Shown here piece by piece: positions 1 to 5,813 of a stretch of DNA of 5,813 nucleotides. The DNA lies in assembly GCA_023253245.1 (NCBI GenBank), contig JALRHB010000086.1, positions 1 to 5,813 of the forward strand, in the 5' to 3' direction. This stretch comes from Polynucleobacter sp. (GTDB lineage: Bacteria; Pseudomonadota; Gammaproteobacteria; Burkholderiales; Burkholderiaceae). Position numbers and translations under genes: made by a program. The notes under the pieces were generated by a model. The model searched no databases, was not told the DNA's origin, and saw only the letters and a program-made list of their open reading frames with translations. How positions within the stretch are numbered: the stretch's first letter is position 1; every line of letters starts with the position of its first letter.

Positions 1-43
1 TAGACATTATTCAATAGAGAAATAGAAATACAGGTCCAAGATC

Positions 44-874
44 ATGGAATTAAGCGTTGAATTCTTCCCCCCAAAAACACCTGAGGGTGAGAGTAAGTTG
101 CATTTAGTGCGTGAGCGCTTGAGTGAAACTCTGAAGCCGGCGTTTTATTCTGTGACTTTTGGTGCTGGTGGCTCTACGCAATCTGGCACATTAAAGGTGG
201 TGAGCGATATACATGCAGCTGGCGCAGCTGTTGCCCCGCATTTATCCTGCGTTGGGAGTTCGCGTGAAAGTGTGCACGGGATGCTCAAGCAATATCAAGA
301 ATTAGGCGTTAAGCGGATTGTGGCTTTGCGTGGTGACTTGCCATCGGGTATGGGCCAGTATGGCGAATTTCATCATGCAAATGAATTGGTTGAATTTATT
401 CGTGCAGAAACGGGTGATTGGTTTCATATTGATGTAGCAGCCTACCCAGAAACCCATCCTCAAGCTAAGTCGCCTGCGAGTGACATTGATTTTTTTGTGC
501 AAAAAATGAAGGCTGGGGCAAATTCTGCGGTGACCCAGTATTTTTATAATAGTGATGCATATTTTCGTTTTGTTGATGAAGCCTATGATCTAGGCGTTAC
601 TCAACCAGTGATTGCTGGCATCATGCCGATCACCAATAGCTCGCAACTATTGCGATTTTCAGATGCCTGTGGTGCGGAGATTCCGCGTTGGATTCGCTTG
701 CGCTTGCAATCTTATGGCGATGACATTGCCTCTATCCGCGCATTCGGTGAAGAAGTAGTAACCGATCTTTGCGATCAACTGCTTACTGCTGGTGCGCCAG
801 GTTTACATTTCTATTCCCTAAATCAAGCGGATGCTGTTTTGGCTATTGCAGATAATTTAAATCTCAATCAATAA
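44..874 (+). CDS. metF: 5,10-methylenetetrahydrofolate reductase (MetF)
   Basis: This cytosolic flavoprotein reduces 5,10-methylene-THF to 5-methyl-THF, the methyl donor for methionine synthesis. The 276-residue protein is a complete single-domain bacterial MTHFR (TIM barrel binding FAD). It is slightly shorter than the E. coli enzyme because it starts directly at the first beta strand, VEFFPPKTPEG. Residues matching the E. coli catalytic set are visible: E6 in VEFFPP (E. coli E28), D98 in ALRGDLP (D120), Q165 in AVTQYFY (Q183) and F205 in QLLRF (F223). APHLSC (65-70) and AAYPETHPQAKS (132-143) are also typical. The ATG at 44 is supported by AGGT eight bases upstream and by the family-typical N-terminus. 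It faces the cyclo-ligase gene tail to tail, 16 bp away. Its promoter is not convincingly visible in the 43 bases available, so it may belong to a transcript that starts outside the window. Confidence 0.96.
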   Translation: MELSVEFFPPKTPEGESKLHLVRERLSETLKPAFYSVTFGAGGSTQSGTLKVVSDIHAAGAAVAPHLSCVGSSRESVHGMLKQYQELGVKRIVALRGDLPSGMGQYGEFHHANELVEFIRAETGDWFHIDVAAYPETHPQAKSPASDIDFFVQKMKAGANSAVTQYFYNSDAYFRFVDEAYDLGVTQPVIAGIMPITNSSQLLRFSDACGAEIPRWIRLRLQSYGDDIASIRAFGEEVVTDLCDQLLTAGAPGLHFYSLNQADAVLAIADNLNLNQ

Positions 875-890
875 CAATCATGTGACTGAG

Positions 891-1517
891 TTAGCGCATT
901 AAGCCTGACTCCGTAAGCATCGCGTCCAAGGGTTCATCATGAGCTTGAGCCAACCATTGGGAATCATTTAATTTTTGCCAGTCAAAGCCAACACCAATAC
1001 AAATGAGTTGGGGATTTGTTTTTCTTAATTGCTGTAAAGTTCGATCAAAATAACCACCACCATAGCCTAGTCTCCAGTAATGGATTTTTCCCGTTCCCTG
1101 TGATGTTGACCACCCTACGCAAGGGATCAAAATGCAGTCGGGAATGACTTTGGGTCTGCGTGGATTATTTGGGTCTGGTTCAGGCACGCCATGCATGCTG
1201 GGTATCAGAAGGTCGCCTTTGTCCCAAACATAAAAATCCAAACATTTATCTGGACGGGCAAAGGGCAGGGAAAGAACTCTGGTCGGCCCCCCCTCAGACC
1301 ATCTTAGAAGTGTTGGTCTTAAGTCAATTTCATCTTGTATGGGGCAATACAAGGCAATCGAATGCACCTGATTTGGATGCTCGGCAAGAAAATGTTCTAA
1401 GCCAGCCAGGACGGCATTTTTGCTGGTCGAATATGCCTGCTTAGCCGAAAATTGCCTTCTTTGGGCTAGCAAGTCTTGCCGAAGAGTTTTTAGAGAATTG
1501 CCGTGCATATCAGTCAT
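891..1517 (-). CDS. 5-formyltetrahydrofolate cyclo-ligase (MTHFS family)
   Basis: This cytosolic enzyme uses ATP to convert 5-formyl-THF (folinic acid, a dead-end by-product and inhibitor) to 5,10-methenyl-THF. The product has about 208 residues if it starts at the ATG at 1517 (MTDMHGNSLK...); the family is usually 180-200. Family marks, numbered from that start: a basic N-terminal helix, LRQDLLAQRRQF (12-23); ALYCPIQDEIDL (55-66), the substrate-binding region; IPCVGW (131-136); the diagnostic glycine-rich loop LGYGGGYFDRTL (150-161); and C-terminal HDEPLDAMLTESG (193-205). The frame stays open to an ATG at 1607, but the extra 30 residues resemble no family N-terminus and lie antisense to the neighbouring signal peptide. 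An ATG at 1508 is also possible; neither internal start has a strong ribosome-binding site. The gene is divergent from the lytic transglycosylase gene and convergent with metF. The E. coli homologue is YgfA/Fau. About ten residues appear inserted before the glycine loop. Confidence 0.93.
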   Translation of the reverse strand: MTDMHGNSLKTLRQDLLAQRRQFSAKQAYSTSKNAVLAGLEHFLAEHPNQVHSIALYCPIQDEIDLRPTLLRWSEGGPTRVLSLPFARPDKCLDFYVWDKGDLLIPSMHGVPEPDPNNPRRPKVIPDCILIPCVGWSTSQGTGKIHYWRLGYGGGYFDRTLQQLRKTNPQLICIGVGFDWQKLNDSQWLAQAHDEPLDAMLTESGLMR

Positions 1518-1544
1518 TATCAGGCGAAAATTAACAGATATAGT
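1517..1544 (+). promoter_or_regulatory. Candidate sigma-70 promoter for the lytic transglycosylase operon
   Basis: TTATCA (1517-1522, four of six matches to TTGACA) is followed after 16 bp by TATAGT (1539-1544, five of six matches to TATAAT). A start near 1551 would give a very short leader just ahead of the AGGA ribosome-binding site. The -10 element overlaps the candidate -10 on the opposite strand, so the two promoters would compete for polymerase. Only the consensus match supports this. Transcription from further upstream, inside the cyclo-ligase gene, is not excluded. Confidence 0.3.
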
Positions 1545-1568
1545 AAATCCATAGGATAAGACGGTGAA
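1540..1568 (-). promoter_or_regulatory. Candidate sigma-70 promoter for the cyclo-ligase gene
   Basis: Read on the minus strand, TTCACC (1568-1563, four of six matches to TTGACA) and TACTAT (1545-1540, four of six matches to TATAAT) are separated by exactly 17 bp. Transcription would start near 1533, leaving a leader of about 16 nt before the ATG at 1517. The -35 hexamer overlaps the GTG start of the divergent gene. Each hexamer is weak alone; the spacing and position make it plausible. This is an inference from consensus matching only. Confidence 0.3.
1553..1556 (+). promoter_or_regulatory. Ribosome-binding site deciding the GTG start of the transglycosylase
   Basis: AGGA lies seven bases before the GTG at 1564. 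An in-frame TAG at 1552-1554 closes the frame immediately upstream, so no longer protein is possible. The next in-frame ATG (1699) would remove the whole signal peptide. Together these fix GTG 1564 as the start. Confidence 0.75.
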
Positions 1569-3522
1569 AAAGAAGGTTGATGTTTTATGCCAGCGGCAAA
1601 AAACCATAGCGGGAGTATTCTTTCTCGCAATATGGATTGCTGCGCCAAGTTTTGCTGCAGAAAAATATAAGAAAATTAATCAGCCTACGCAAATTAGGAT
1701 GTCTGCTTTTGAAGTTACTGAGGGCGACCGAACCTTTATTGAATTGCGAGAGGCAGCCAAGAGAAATGATGCAGCCCGTGCGCAGAATCTAGCGGCAAAT
1801 TTAACAAATTATCCCTATGATGATTACGTAGCGTATTTTCGGATTAAACCGCAACTATTTGATAGCGCTGGTATAGCCAGAGCTGATACAAACGCAGACT
1901 CTCAGGTAATCAAATTTTTAAATCAGTATCAGGGCACTGCTTTGGCTGATCGAATGCGTAATGACTGGTTGTTAGTTTTGGGTAAGCGCAAAGACTGGGC
2001 AAGATTTGATGCAGAGTATCCTAAATTTGTTCTGGATGATGACACTCAAGTGAAGTGTTACGCACTCCAATCTAAGTTAGAGCAAGGGGTAAATCCAACC
2101 AAATTAGCAATAGATGCGCGTGCAGTGATGTTAGATCCTCGATATTTTGGTCAAGCTTGTCAGGAATTAGTTCCTGCATTGGTTGCTGCTGGTGGTATGA
2201 CACCAAGTGAGGCAAAAGCTCTGGGTCGCGCTGCTAGCGAGATGGGGTTTGAGAGTATGTCACGCCGTATTGGTGGCGAGGATCCAATTGCGGAGATTGT
2301 GAAGTCCGCAAAGTCAGACCCTGCAAAGGCTTTTAGAGACTTTTCTCAGAATGCTTCACGTTATAGCAATGAAAATCAAGCAGTAGCATGGGGAGTTATT
2401 GGACAATTTTTAGCCAAGAAGCTAGATCCGAATGCTGACGATGCTTATCGACTGCAGCAGGAGCTTGGTTATAACGAGCTACTATCGACTGAAGGGCAGG
2501 AATGGAAAGTGCGTGCTGCCTTACGTGCGAAGGATTGGGATTTAGTCAAGAATGCCATCGAAGGAATGAATCCTGCAGTTCGGGTGAAAGATCCCGCTTG
2601 GACTTATTGGTATGCGCGCGCACTAAAAGCCGAGGGTGATAATGACAGAGCCAAAGAGCATCTTGAACTTATTGCTGATCAATACAATTTTTATGGGCAA
2701 CTCGCACGTGAAGATTTAGGTAGATTAAATCATGCGCCTCCAAAAACTAAAGTAAGTGAGCAGGAGATTGAGGTCATGGCCAGCCGCCCAGGGTTTATTC
2801 GCGGCGAACGGTTTTATGCAATGAATCTACGCCTTGAGGGTAATCGCGACTGGAATTGGGAATTACGTGGCATGAGTGATAGGGATTTGTTGGCCGCCGC
2901 TGAGTATGCCAAGCGTATTGGTCTCTACGATCGTGCTGTGAATACTGCTGATCGAACAAAGCAGGAGCATGACTTCACCTTGCGTTATCCAACGCCGTAT
3001 CGGGATGAGTTATCTCCGATTGCAAAACAAATTGACCTGAATTTAGCTTGGGCATATGGATTAATACGGCAAGAGTCTAGGTTCATTATGAATGCGTCAT
3101 CCTCAGTGGGTGCATCAGGTTTGATGCAGGTGATGCCAAAGACAGCTAAATATGTAGCCAAGAAAATTGGGATGACTTCTTATAGCAACGATAAGTTGAC
3201 TGACACCAATACCAATTTAACTTTAGGTAGTAATTACTTAAACATGGTTTTGTTGGATCTTGATGGCTCCTGGGTATTAGCTTCGGCTGCTTATAACGCT
3301 GGGCCATCACGTTCGAAGTCATGGCGTGCAAAACTCACCAGCCCAACGGAGGGTGCCATTTTTGCGGAAACTATTCCATTTAGCGAGACACGTACTTATG
3401 TAAAAAATGTATTAGCCAATGCTACTTACTACTCATCAGTGATGTATGGTCAAACACAGTCATTAAAGCAACGCTTAGGTGTAATTTCCCCAAAAGTAGT
3501 TAATTCTTCTGAATTGCCATAA
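1564..3522 (+). CDS. Soluble lytic murein transglycosylase (Slt70-like)
   Basis: This periplasmic enzyme cleaves the MurNAc-GlcNAc bond of peptidoglycan to leave 1,6-anhydro-MurNAc ends, for wall turnover and remodelling. The 652-residue length matches E. coli Slt70 (about 645 with signal). Residues 1-31/32 form a Sec signal peptide: basic KKK start, hydrophobic IAGVFFLAIWIAA, cleavage near PSFA/AEK. No lipobox cysteine is seen, so a soluble form is expected. Residues of about 45-340 are helical and Ala-rich, like the ring-forming U-domain. Residues 345-460 look like the linker (L) domain, with YWYARAL (348-354) and FYGQLARE around Y377. The C-terminal SLT domain (about 485-615) has the catalytic Glu E504 in IRQESRF, GLMQVMP (519-525) and AYNAGP (Y577-G580). 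All the active-site motifs are intact. The start is GTG with AGGA upstream. It is first in a likely three-gene transcript, with the next gene 22 bp downstream. Confidence 0.94.
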   Translation: MKKKVDVLCQRQKTIAGVFFLAIWIAAPSFAAEKYKKINQPTQIRMSAFEVTEGDRTFIELREAAKRNDAARAQNLAANLTNYPYDDYVAYFRIKPQLFDSAGIARADTNADSQVIKFLNQYQGTALADRMRNDWLLVLGKRKDWARFDAEYPKFVLDDDTQVKCYALQSKLEQGVNPTKLAIDARAVMLDPRYFGQACQELVPALVAAGGMTPSEAKALGRAASEMGFESMSRRIGGEDPIAEIVKSAKSDPAKAFRDFSQNASRYSNENQAVAWGVIGQFLAKKLDPNADDAYRLQQELGYNELLSTEGQEWKVRAALRAKDWDLVKNAIEGMNPAVRVKDPAWTYWYARALKAEGDNDRAKEHLELIADQYNFYGQLAREDLGRLNHAPPKTKVSEQEIEVMASRPGFIRGERFYAMNLRLEGNRDWNWELRGMSDRDLLAAAEYAKRIGLYDRAVNTADRTKQEHDFTLRYPTPYRDELSPIAKQIDLNLAWAYGLIRQESRFIMNASSSVGASGLMQVMPKTAKYVAKKIGMTSYSNDKLTDTNTNLTLGSNYLNMVLLDLDGSWVLASAAYNAGPSRSKSWRAKLTSPTEGAIFAETIPFSETRTYVKNVLANATYYSSVMYGQTQSLKQRLGVISPKVVNSSELP

Positions 3523-3544
3523 TCATTTTAAAGATTGGTTTCTT

Positions 3545-4453
3545 ATGAAATATGACATTTTATTAATTGGCGGCAATGGTTTTGTGGGCCGCGTCTTAGC
3601 CGCTCAATTGCAAGCCGAGGGGTATTCAGTTTTGCTACCAACTCGGCATGTGGTTGCTGCACGGGAGTTGCGCATGCTGCCAAAAGTGCACATAGAAGAA
3701 TCAGACATTCATGAGTTTGATGTTTTGCAAGAATTGTGCTCGCGGGTTAAATCCAACGGCGCAGTGATTAATTTAGTTGGCGTCTTGCACGATAAACCAG
3801 CATCTCCATATGGCAAGATATTTAAAGCTGCCCATGTAGATCTTCCTAAAAATATTATTACTGCAATGCAAATGCATGGTTTGAAGCGCTATTTGCATAT
3901 GAGCGCTCTGGGCGCGAATTCTCATGGCCCCTCTATGTACCAGCGCAGTAAAGGAGATGGCGAAGAAGCTGTGAAAGCTAGTAATTTAGCCTGGACTATT
4001 TTTAGACCCTCTGTAATTTTTGGTGAGCAAGATCAGTTCATCAATTTGTTTGCCAAGTTGACAAGCGTATTTCCAGTAATGCCTTTGGCAAACTCCCGGG
4101 CACAGTTTCAGCCAGTGAGCGTTGATGATGTAGCTAGCGCTTTTACTAAAGCATTGAGGATGCCAAACACTATTTATGAATCTTATGATTTAGTGGGCCC
4201 AAAGGTTTACACCATGAGAGAAATTATAGAGTTAGCTGCTCGCAAGGTAAACGCGCGATGTGTCATTATTCCGGTACCAGATTTTGTCGGATATTTGCAG
4301 GCACTAGCATTTGAGTATCTACCGGTGCCAACTCTCATGTCTCGAGATAATATTGCTTCAATGAGCTTGCCCAATATCTTGCCGGTCAATAGAGTGGATG
4401 CTTTGACCCAAGTTTTTGGAATTAGTAGGCGTACTTTAGAAGGCATGAAGTAA
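3545..4453 (+). CDS. Complex I NDUFA9-like NAD(P)-binding protein (atypical SDR)
   Basis: This 302-residue protein has a Rossmann fold of the extended/atypical SDR class. The N-terminal dinucleotide-binding loop is GGNGFVG (9-15) after ILLIG. An acidic residue after beta-3 (ESDIHEFD, 52-59), NLVGVL (76-81), the strand YLHMSALGA (116-124), Y132-x3-K136 in MYQRSK and RPSVIFGEQDQF (154-165) follow in the expected order. RPSVIFG with a later FQPVSVDDVA (188-197) is typical of the NDUFA9-like bacterial subgroup. In eukaryotes NDUFA9 is an accessory subunit of NADH dehydrogenase that binds NADPH structurally. The bacterial homologues' substrate or partner is not known to me, so enzyme activity should not be assumed. 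There is no signal peptide or clear transmembrane segment. The ATG has only a weak purine-rich AAAGA ahead. The gene is 22 bp after slt and 4 bp before cca, which suggests co-transcription. It could also be a general NAD-dependent epimerase-like protein. Confidence 0.85.
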   Translation: MKYDILLIGGNGFVGRVLAAQLQAEGYSVLLPTRHVVAARELRMLPKVHIEESDIHEFDVLQELCSRVKSNGAVINLVGVLHDKPASPYGKIFKAAHVDLPKNIITAMQMHGLKRYLHMSALGANSHGPSMYQRSKGDGEEAVKASNLAWTIFRPSVIFGEQDQFINLFAKLTSVFPVMPLANSRAQFQPVSVDDVASAFTKALRMPNTIYESYDLVGPKVYTMREIIELAARKVNARCVIIPVPDFVGYLQALAFEYLPVPTLMSRDNIASMSLPNILPVNRVDALTQVFGISRRTLEGMK

Positions 4454-4457
4454 CTCA

Positions 4458-5597
4458 ATGAAGATCTATGCAGTGGGAGGAGCCATTCGCGATACTCTCA
4501 TGGGTTTGCCCGTGCATGATATTGATTACGTTGTTGTTGGTTCAAACGTAGATGAAATGATTGCATTGGGTTTTCGTCCGGTTGGGAAAGATTTCCCGGT
4601 ATTCTTGCACCCTCAAACTCAAGCTGAGTATGCTTTAGCCCGCACTGAGCGCAAAACAGGTAAGGGTTATAAAGGTTTTACGTTCTACGCTGATCCAACT
4701 GTTACTTTGGAACAGGATTTAGAGCGACGTGACCTAACAATTAATGCCATGGCCCAAGAAGTAGGAAGTGATGGGCAATGGATTGGTCCGATTTTGGATC
4801 CGTTTAATGGACAACAAGACTTAGCTGCAAAAGTATTTCGTCATGTTTCCAATGCTTTTGCGGAAGACCCTCTTCGCCTATTGCGCGTCGCGCGTTTTGC
4901 AGCGCGGTTTCCCGACTTTACGCTTGCTCCAGAGACAATGCAGGCTTTACAAGCTATTGTTCGCTCTAATGAATTGGCAGCCCTCTCTCCAGAGAGGATT
5001 TGGCAAGAGTTAGCAAGGGGTCTAACGGCCGCTAAGCCAATGCATATGTTTCAGGTGCTCCTAGATTGCGAAGCGGCGCAGTTATTGCTACCGTCTTCAT
5101 TAGTAATGAACTTGGCACAGGATGATTACCGCAAGAATTTGATTGACCACTTGCAAGCATCTGATGATCAATTAGAGAATCGTTGCGCGGTGATATTGAT
5201 GTATTTACCAGTCAGTGAAATCCGTGCATGGTCTGAATGTGTGCGTATGCCAAATGATGTGCGTGATTTTGCTGAGATATTTAGCGCTCTCAATCAGTTG
5301 GTTCAGCAGTCTTCGAAGCACTCAAGCGCTGGTTATCAAGCTGCTGATGTTTTGAATTGGTTTAATCGTGCAGATGTATGGCGTAAACCTGAGCGTGGGT
5401 ATGCCTTACTCAATCTTGCTAAGAAGATTGGTCTAAATATGACTGCTATGATGAACGCAATGCAAGGCGCTCAATCACTTATTACTGCTGAAATTATTGC
5501 TAGCATTCCCGCCGAAGATCGTTCTAATGGTGAAAAAATTAAAGGGGCTGTGGATACAGCAAGATTGCGCGCAATCTCTTTAGCTCTTAGCGCTTGA
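4458..5597 (+). CDS. cca: CCA tRNA nucleotidyltransferase lacking an intact HD domain
   Basis: This class II nucleotidyltransferase adds or repairs the 3' CCA of tRNAs without a nucleic acid template. The 379-residue core matches E. coli Cca nearly position for position: GGAIRD (7-12), metal-binding D21 and D23 in HDIDYVVVG, EYALARTERKTGKGYKGF (57-74), RRDLTINAMA (90-99), DPFNGQQDL (114-122), EDPLRLLRVARFAARF (136-151) and SPERIWQEL (177-185). The C-terminal half differs. From memory, E. coli Cca (412 residues) has an HD phosphohydrolase domain with IHT, CHDLGKG and HHGHG metal motifs. Here the corresponding stretch (about 225-268) reads through RCAVILMYLPVSEI to RMPNDVRD with none of these histidines or aspartates, and about 20 residues fewer. 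CCA addition should be retained, but the 2',3'-cyclic phosphodiesterase/phosphatase activities are probably absent. The ATG lies 4 bp after the previous stop, with only a weak GAAG at 4447-4450, so translational coupling is likely. No frameshift is evident. Confidence 0.95.
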   Translation: MKIYAVGGAIRDTLMGLPVHDIDYVVVGSNVDEMIALGFRPVGKDFPVFLHPQTQAEYALARTERKTGKGYKGFTFYADPTVTLEQDLERRDLTINAMAQEVGSDGQWIGPILDPFNGQQDLAAKVFRHVSNAFAEDPLRLLRVARFAARFPDFTLAPETMQALQAIVRSNELAALSPERIWQELARGLTAAKPMHMFQVLLDCEAAQLLLPSSLVMNLAQDDYRKNLIDHLQASDDQLENRCAVILMYLPVSEIRAWSECVRMPNDVRDFAEIFSALNQLVQQSSKHSSAGYQAADVLNWFNRADVWRKPERGYALLNLAKKIGLNMTAMMNAMQGAQSLITAEIIASIPAEDRSNGEKIKGAVDTARLRAISLALSA

Positions 5598-5607
5598 GGT
5601 TATAGCT

Positions 5608-5813
5608 TTATAAGCGATTTCTGCCTCTGAAGCCAGGCAAGTCCTCTAGTGTTGTCTCAGGTAGTAAATGATTTAATTTCTTGGAAAATGCGAAGACTTT
5701 AAAGAGCTCTCCCATCTCTGCTTCTGACAAGAGTTTTTGTAAGGCATTCGAAATTGGCAAGAATATTTCGGGGTTTCTTGGGTCGCCAACTTCTAAGGCG
5801 AGGTCACCAATCC
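5608..5813 (-). CDS. C-terminal fragment of a MidA/NDUFAF7-family SAM-dependent methyltransferase
   Basis: An open frame enters from the right edge (first whole codon 5811-5809) and ends at TAA 5610-5608; only the last 67 residues are in the window. The translation includes IGDLALEVGDPRNPEIF, then an amphipathic helix LQKLLSEAEMGELFKVFAFSK and a short tail ending LPGFRGRNRL. The EMGELFKV motif with a closing GFRGR-type tail is what I recall from the end of MidA-like (DUF185, COG1565) methyltransferases. The catalytic Rossmann domain lies outside the window, so family assignment rests on this tail only. Human NDUFAF7 of this family dimethylates an arginine of complex I subunit NDUFS2; the bacterial substrate is not established to my knowledge. 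The gene is convergent with cca, 10 bp apart. An unbroken frame and ordinary base composition argue that it is real coding sequence. Confidence 0.7.
   Translation of the reverse strand, partial: IGDLALEVGDPRNPEIFLPISNALQKLLSEAEMGELFKVFAFSKKLNHLLPETTLEDLPGFRGRNRL

Noticed and set aside
1..43. TAGACA at 1-6 with TAGAAA at 23-28 as a promoter for metF.
   Set aside because: The -35 match is good but the -10 is poor, and a start near 35 would leave almost no leader and cut into the ribosome-binding site. The upstream context is missing.
302..502. A 66-codon minus-strand open frame inside metF; similar short frames at 3146-3331 and 4207-4458.
   Set aside because: All are antisense to genes with intact family motifs and show no domain or start signal.
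1160..1444. A 94-codon plus-strand open frame inside the cyclo-ligase gene.
   Set aside because: It lies fully antisense to a well-supported enzyme gene, has no recognisable motif or ribosome-binding site, and is a reading-frame shadow.
1518..1563. 6S RNA gene (ssrS), which lies next to the cyclo-ligase homologue ygfA in enterobacteria.
   Set aside because: Only 46 bp are available upstream of the cyclo-ligase start before the divergent gene begins, far too short for a 6S RNA of about 180 nt.
4446..4460. Possible gene fusion or frameshift between the SDR gene and cca.
   Set aside because: The SDR gene ends at a normal stop and cca starts four bases later with a family-typical N-terminus; this is ordinary operon spacing.
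5591..5616. Small inverted repeats at the cca/methyltransferase junction (CGCTT...AAGCG, and TTATA-GCTT-TATAA).
   Set aside because: The stems are five base pairs, mutually exclusive, partly AT-only and without a T-run, so they are not convincing as a terminator.

Overview
This window is an ordinary bacterial chromosomal segment with no mobile element, CRISPR array or RNA gene that I can support. The moderate-to-low GC content, the protein sequences and the gene order (methylenetetrahydrofolate reductase, a divergent 5-formyl-THF cyclo-ligase/soluble lytic transglycosylase pair, an NDUFA9-like SDR protein, CCA-adding enzyme, MidA-like methyltransferase) suggest a betaproteobacterium of the Burkholderiaceae. 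It is most like a low-GC, streamlined member such as Polynucleobacter. This placement comes from recall of gene order and protein similarity, not from a search.

Layout. At the left, metF (44-874, +) meets the 5-formyltetrahydrofolate cyclo-ligase gene (891-1517, -) tail to tail, with 16 bp between the stop codons. Both enzymes act in folate one-carbon metabolism. The cyclo-ligase gene is divergent from a soluble lytic murein transglycosylase gene (1564-3522, +), and only 46 bp separate the chosen starts. That gap must hold both promoters. The transglycosylase gene is followed on the same strand, after 22 bp, by an atypical SDR protein of the complex I NDUFA9 type (3545-4453). After a further 4 bp comes the CCA tRNA nucleotidyltransferase gene (4458-5597). 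The spacing suggests one transcript for these three genes. At the right edge, a convergent gene (5608 to beyond 5813, -) is cut by the window. It encodes what looks like the C-terminus of a MidA/NDUFAF7-family SAM-dependent methyltransferase, and its stop lies 10 bp from the cca stop.

How the genes relate. MetF and the cyclo-ligase share folate intermediates: the cyclo-ligase rescues 5-formyl-THF to 5,10-methenyl-THF, and MetF commits 5,10-methylene-THF to methionine synthesis. The transglycosylase acts in periplasmic peptidoglycan turnover. Cca repairs or completes tRNA 3' ends. The NDUFA9-like protein and the MidA-like protein both have eukaryotic relatives tied to respiratory complex I, and here they flank cca.

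The most notable observation is that the CCA enzyme keeps its nucleotidyltransferase core, but the C-terminal HD phosphohydrolase domain known from E. coli Cca has lost its metal-binding residues and is shortened. I see no new multi-gene system in this window.
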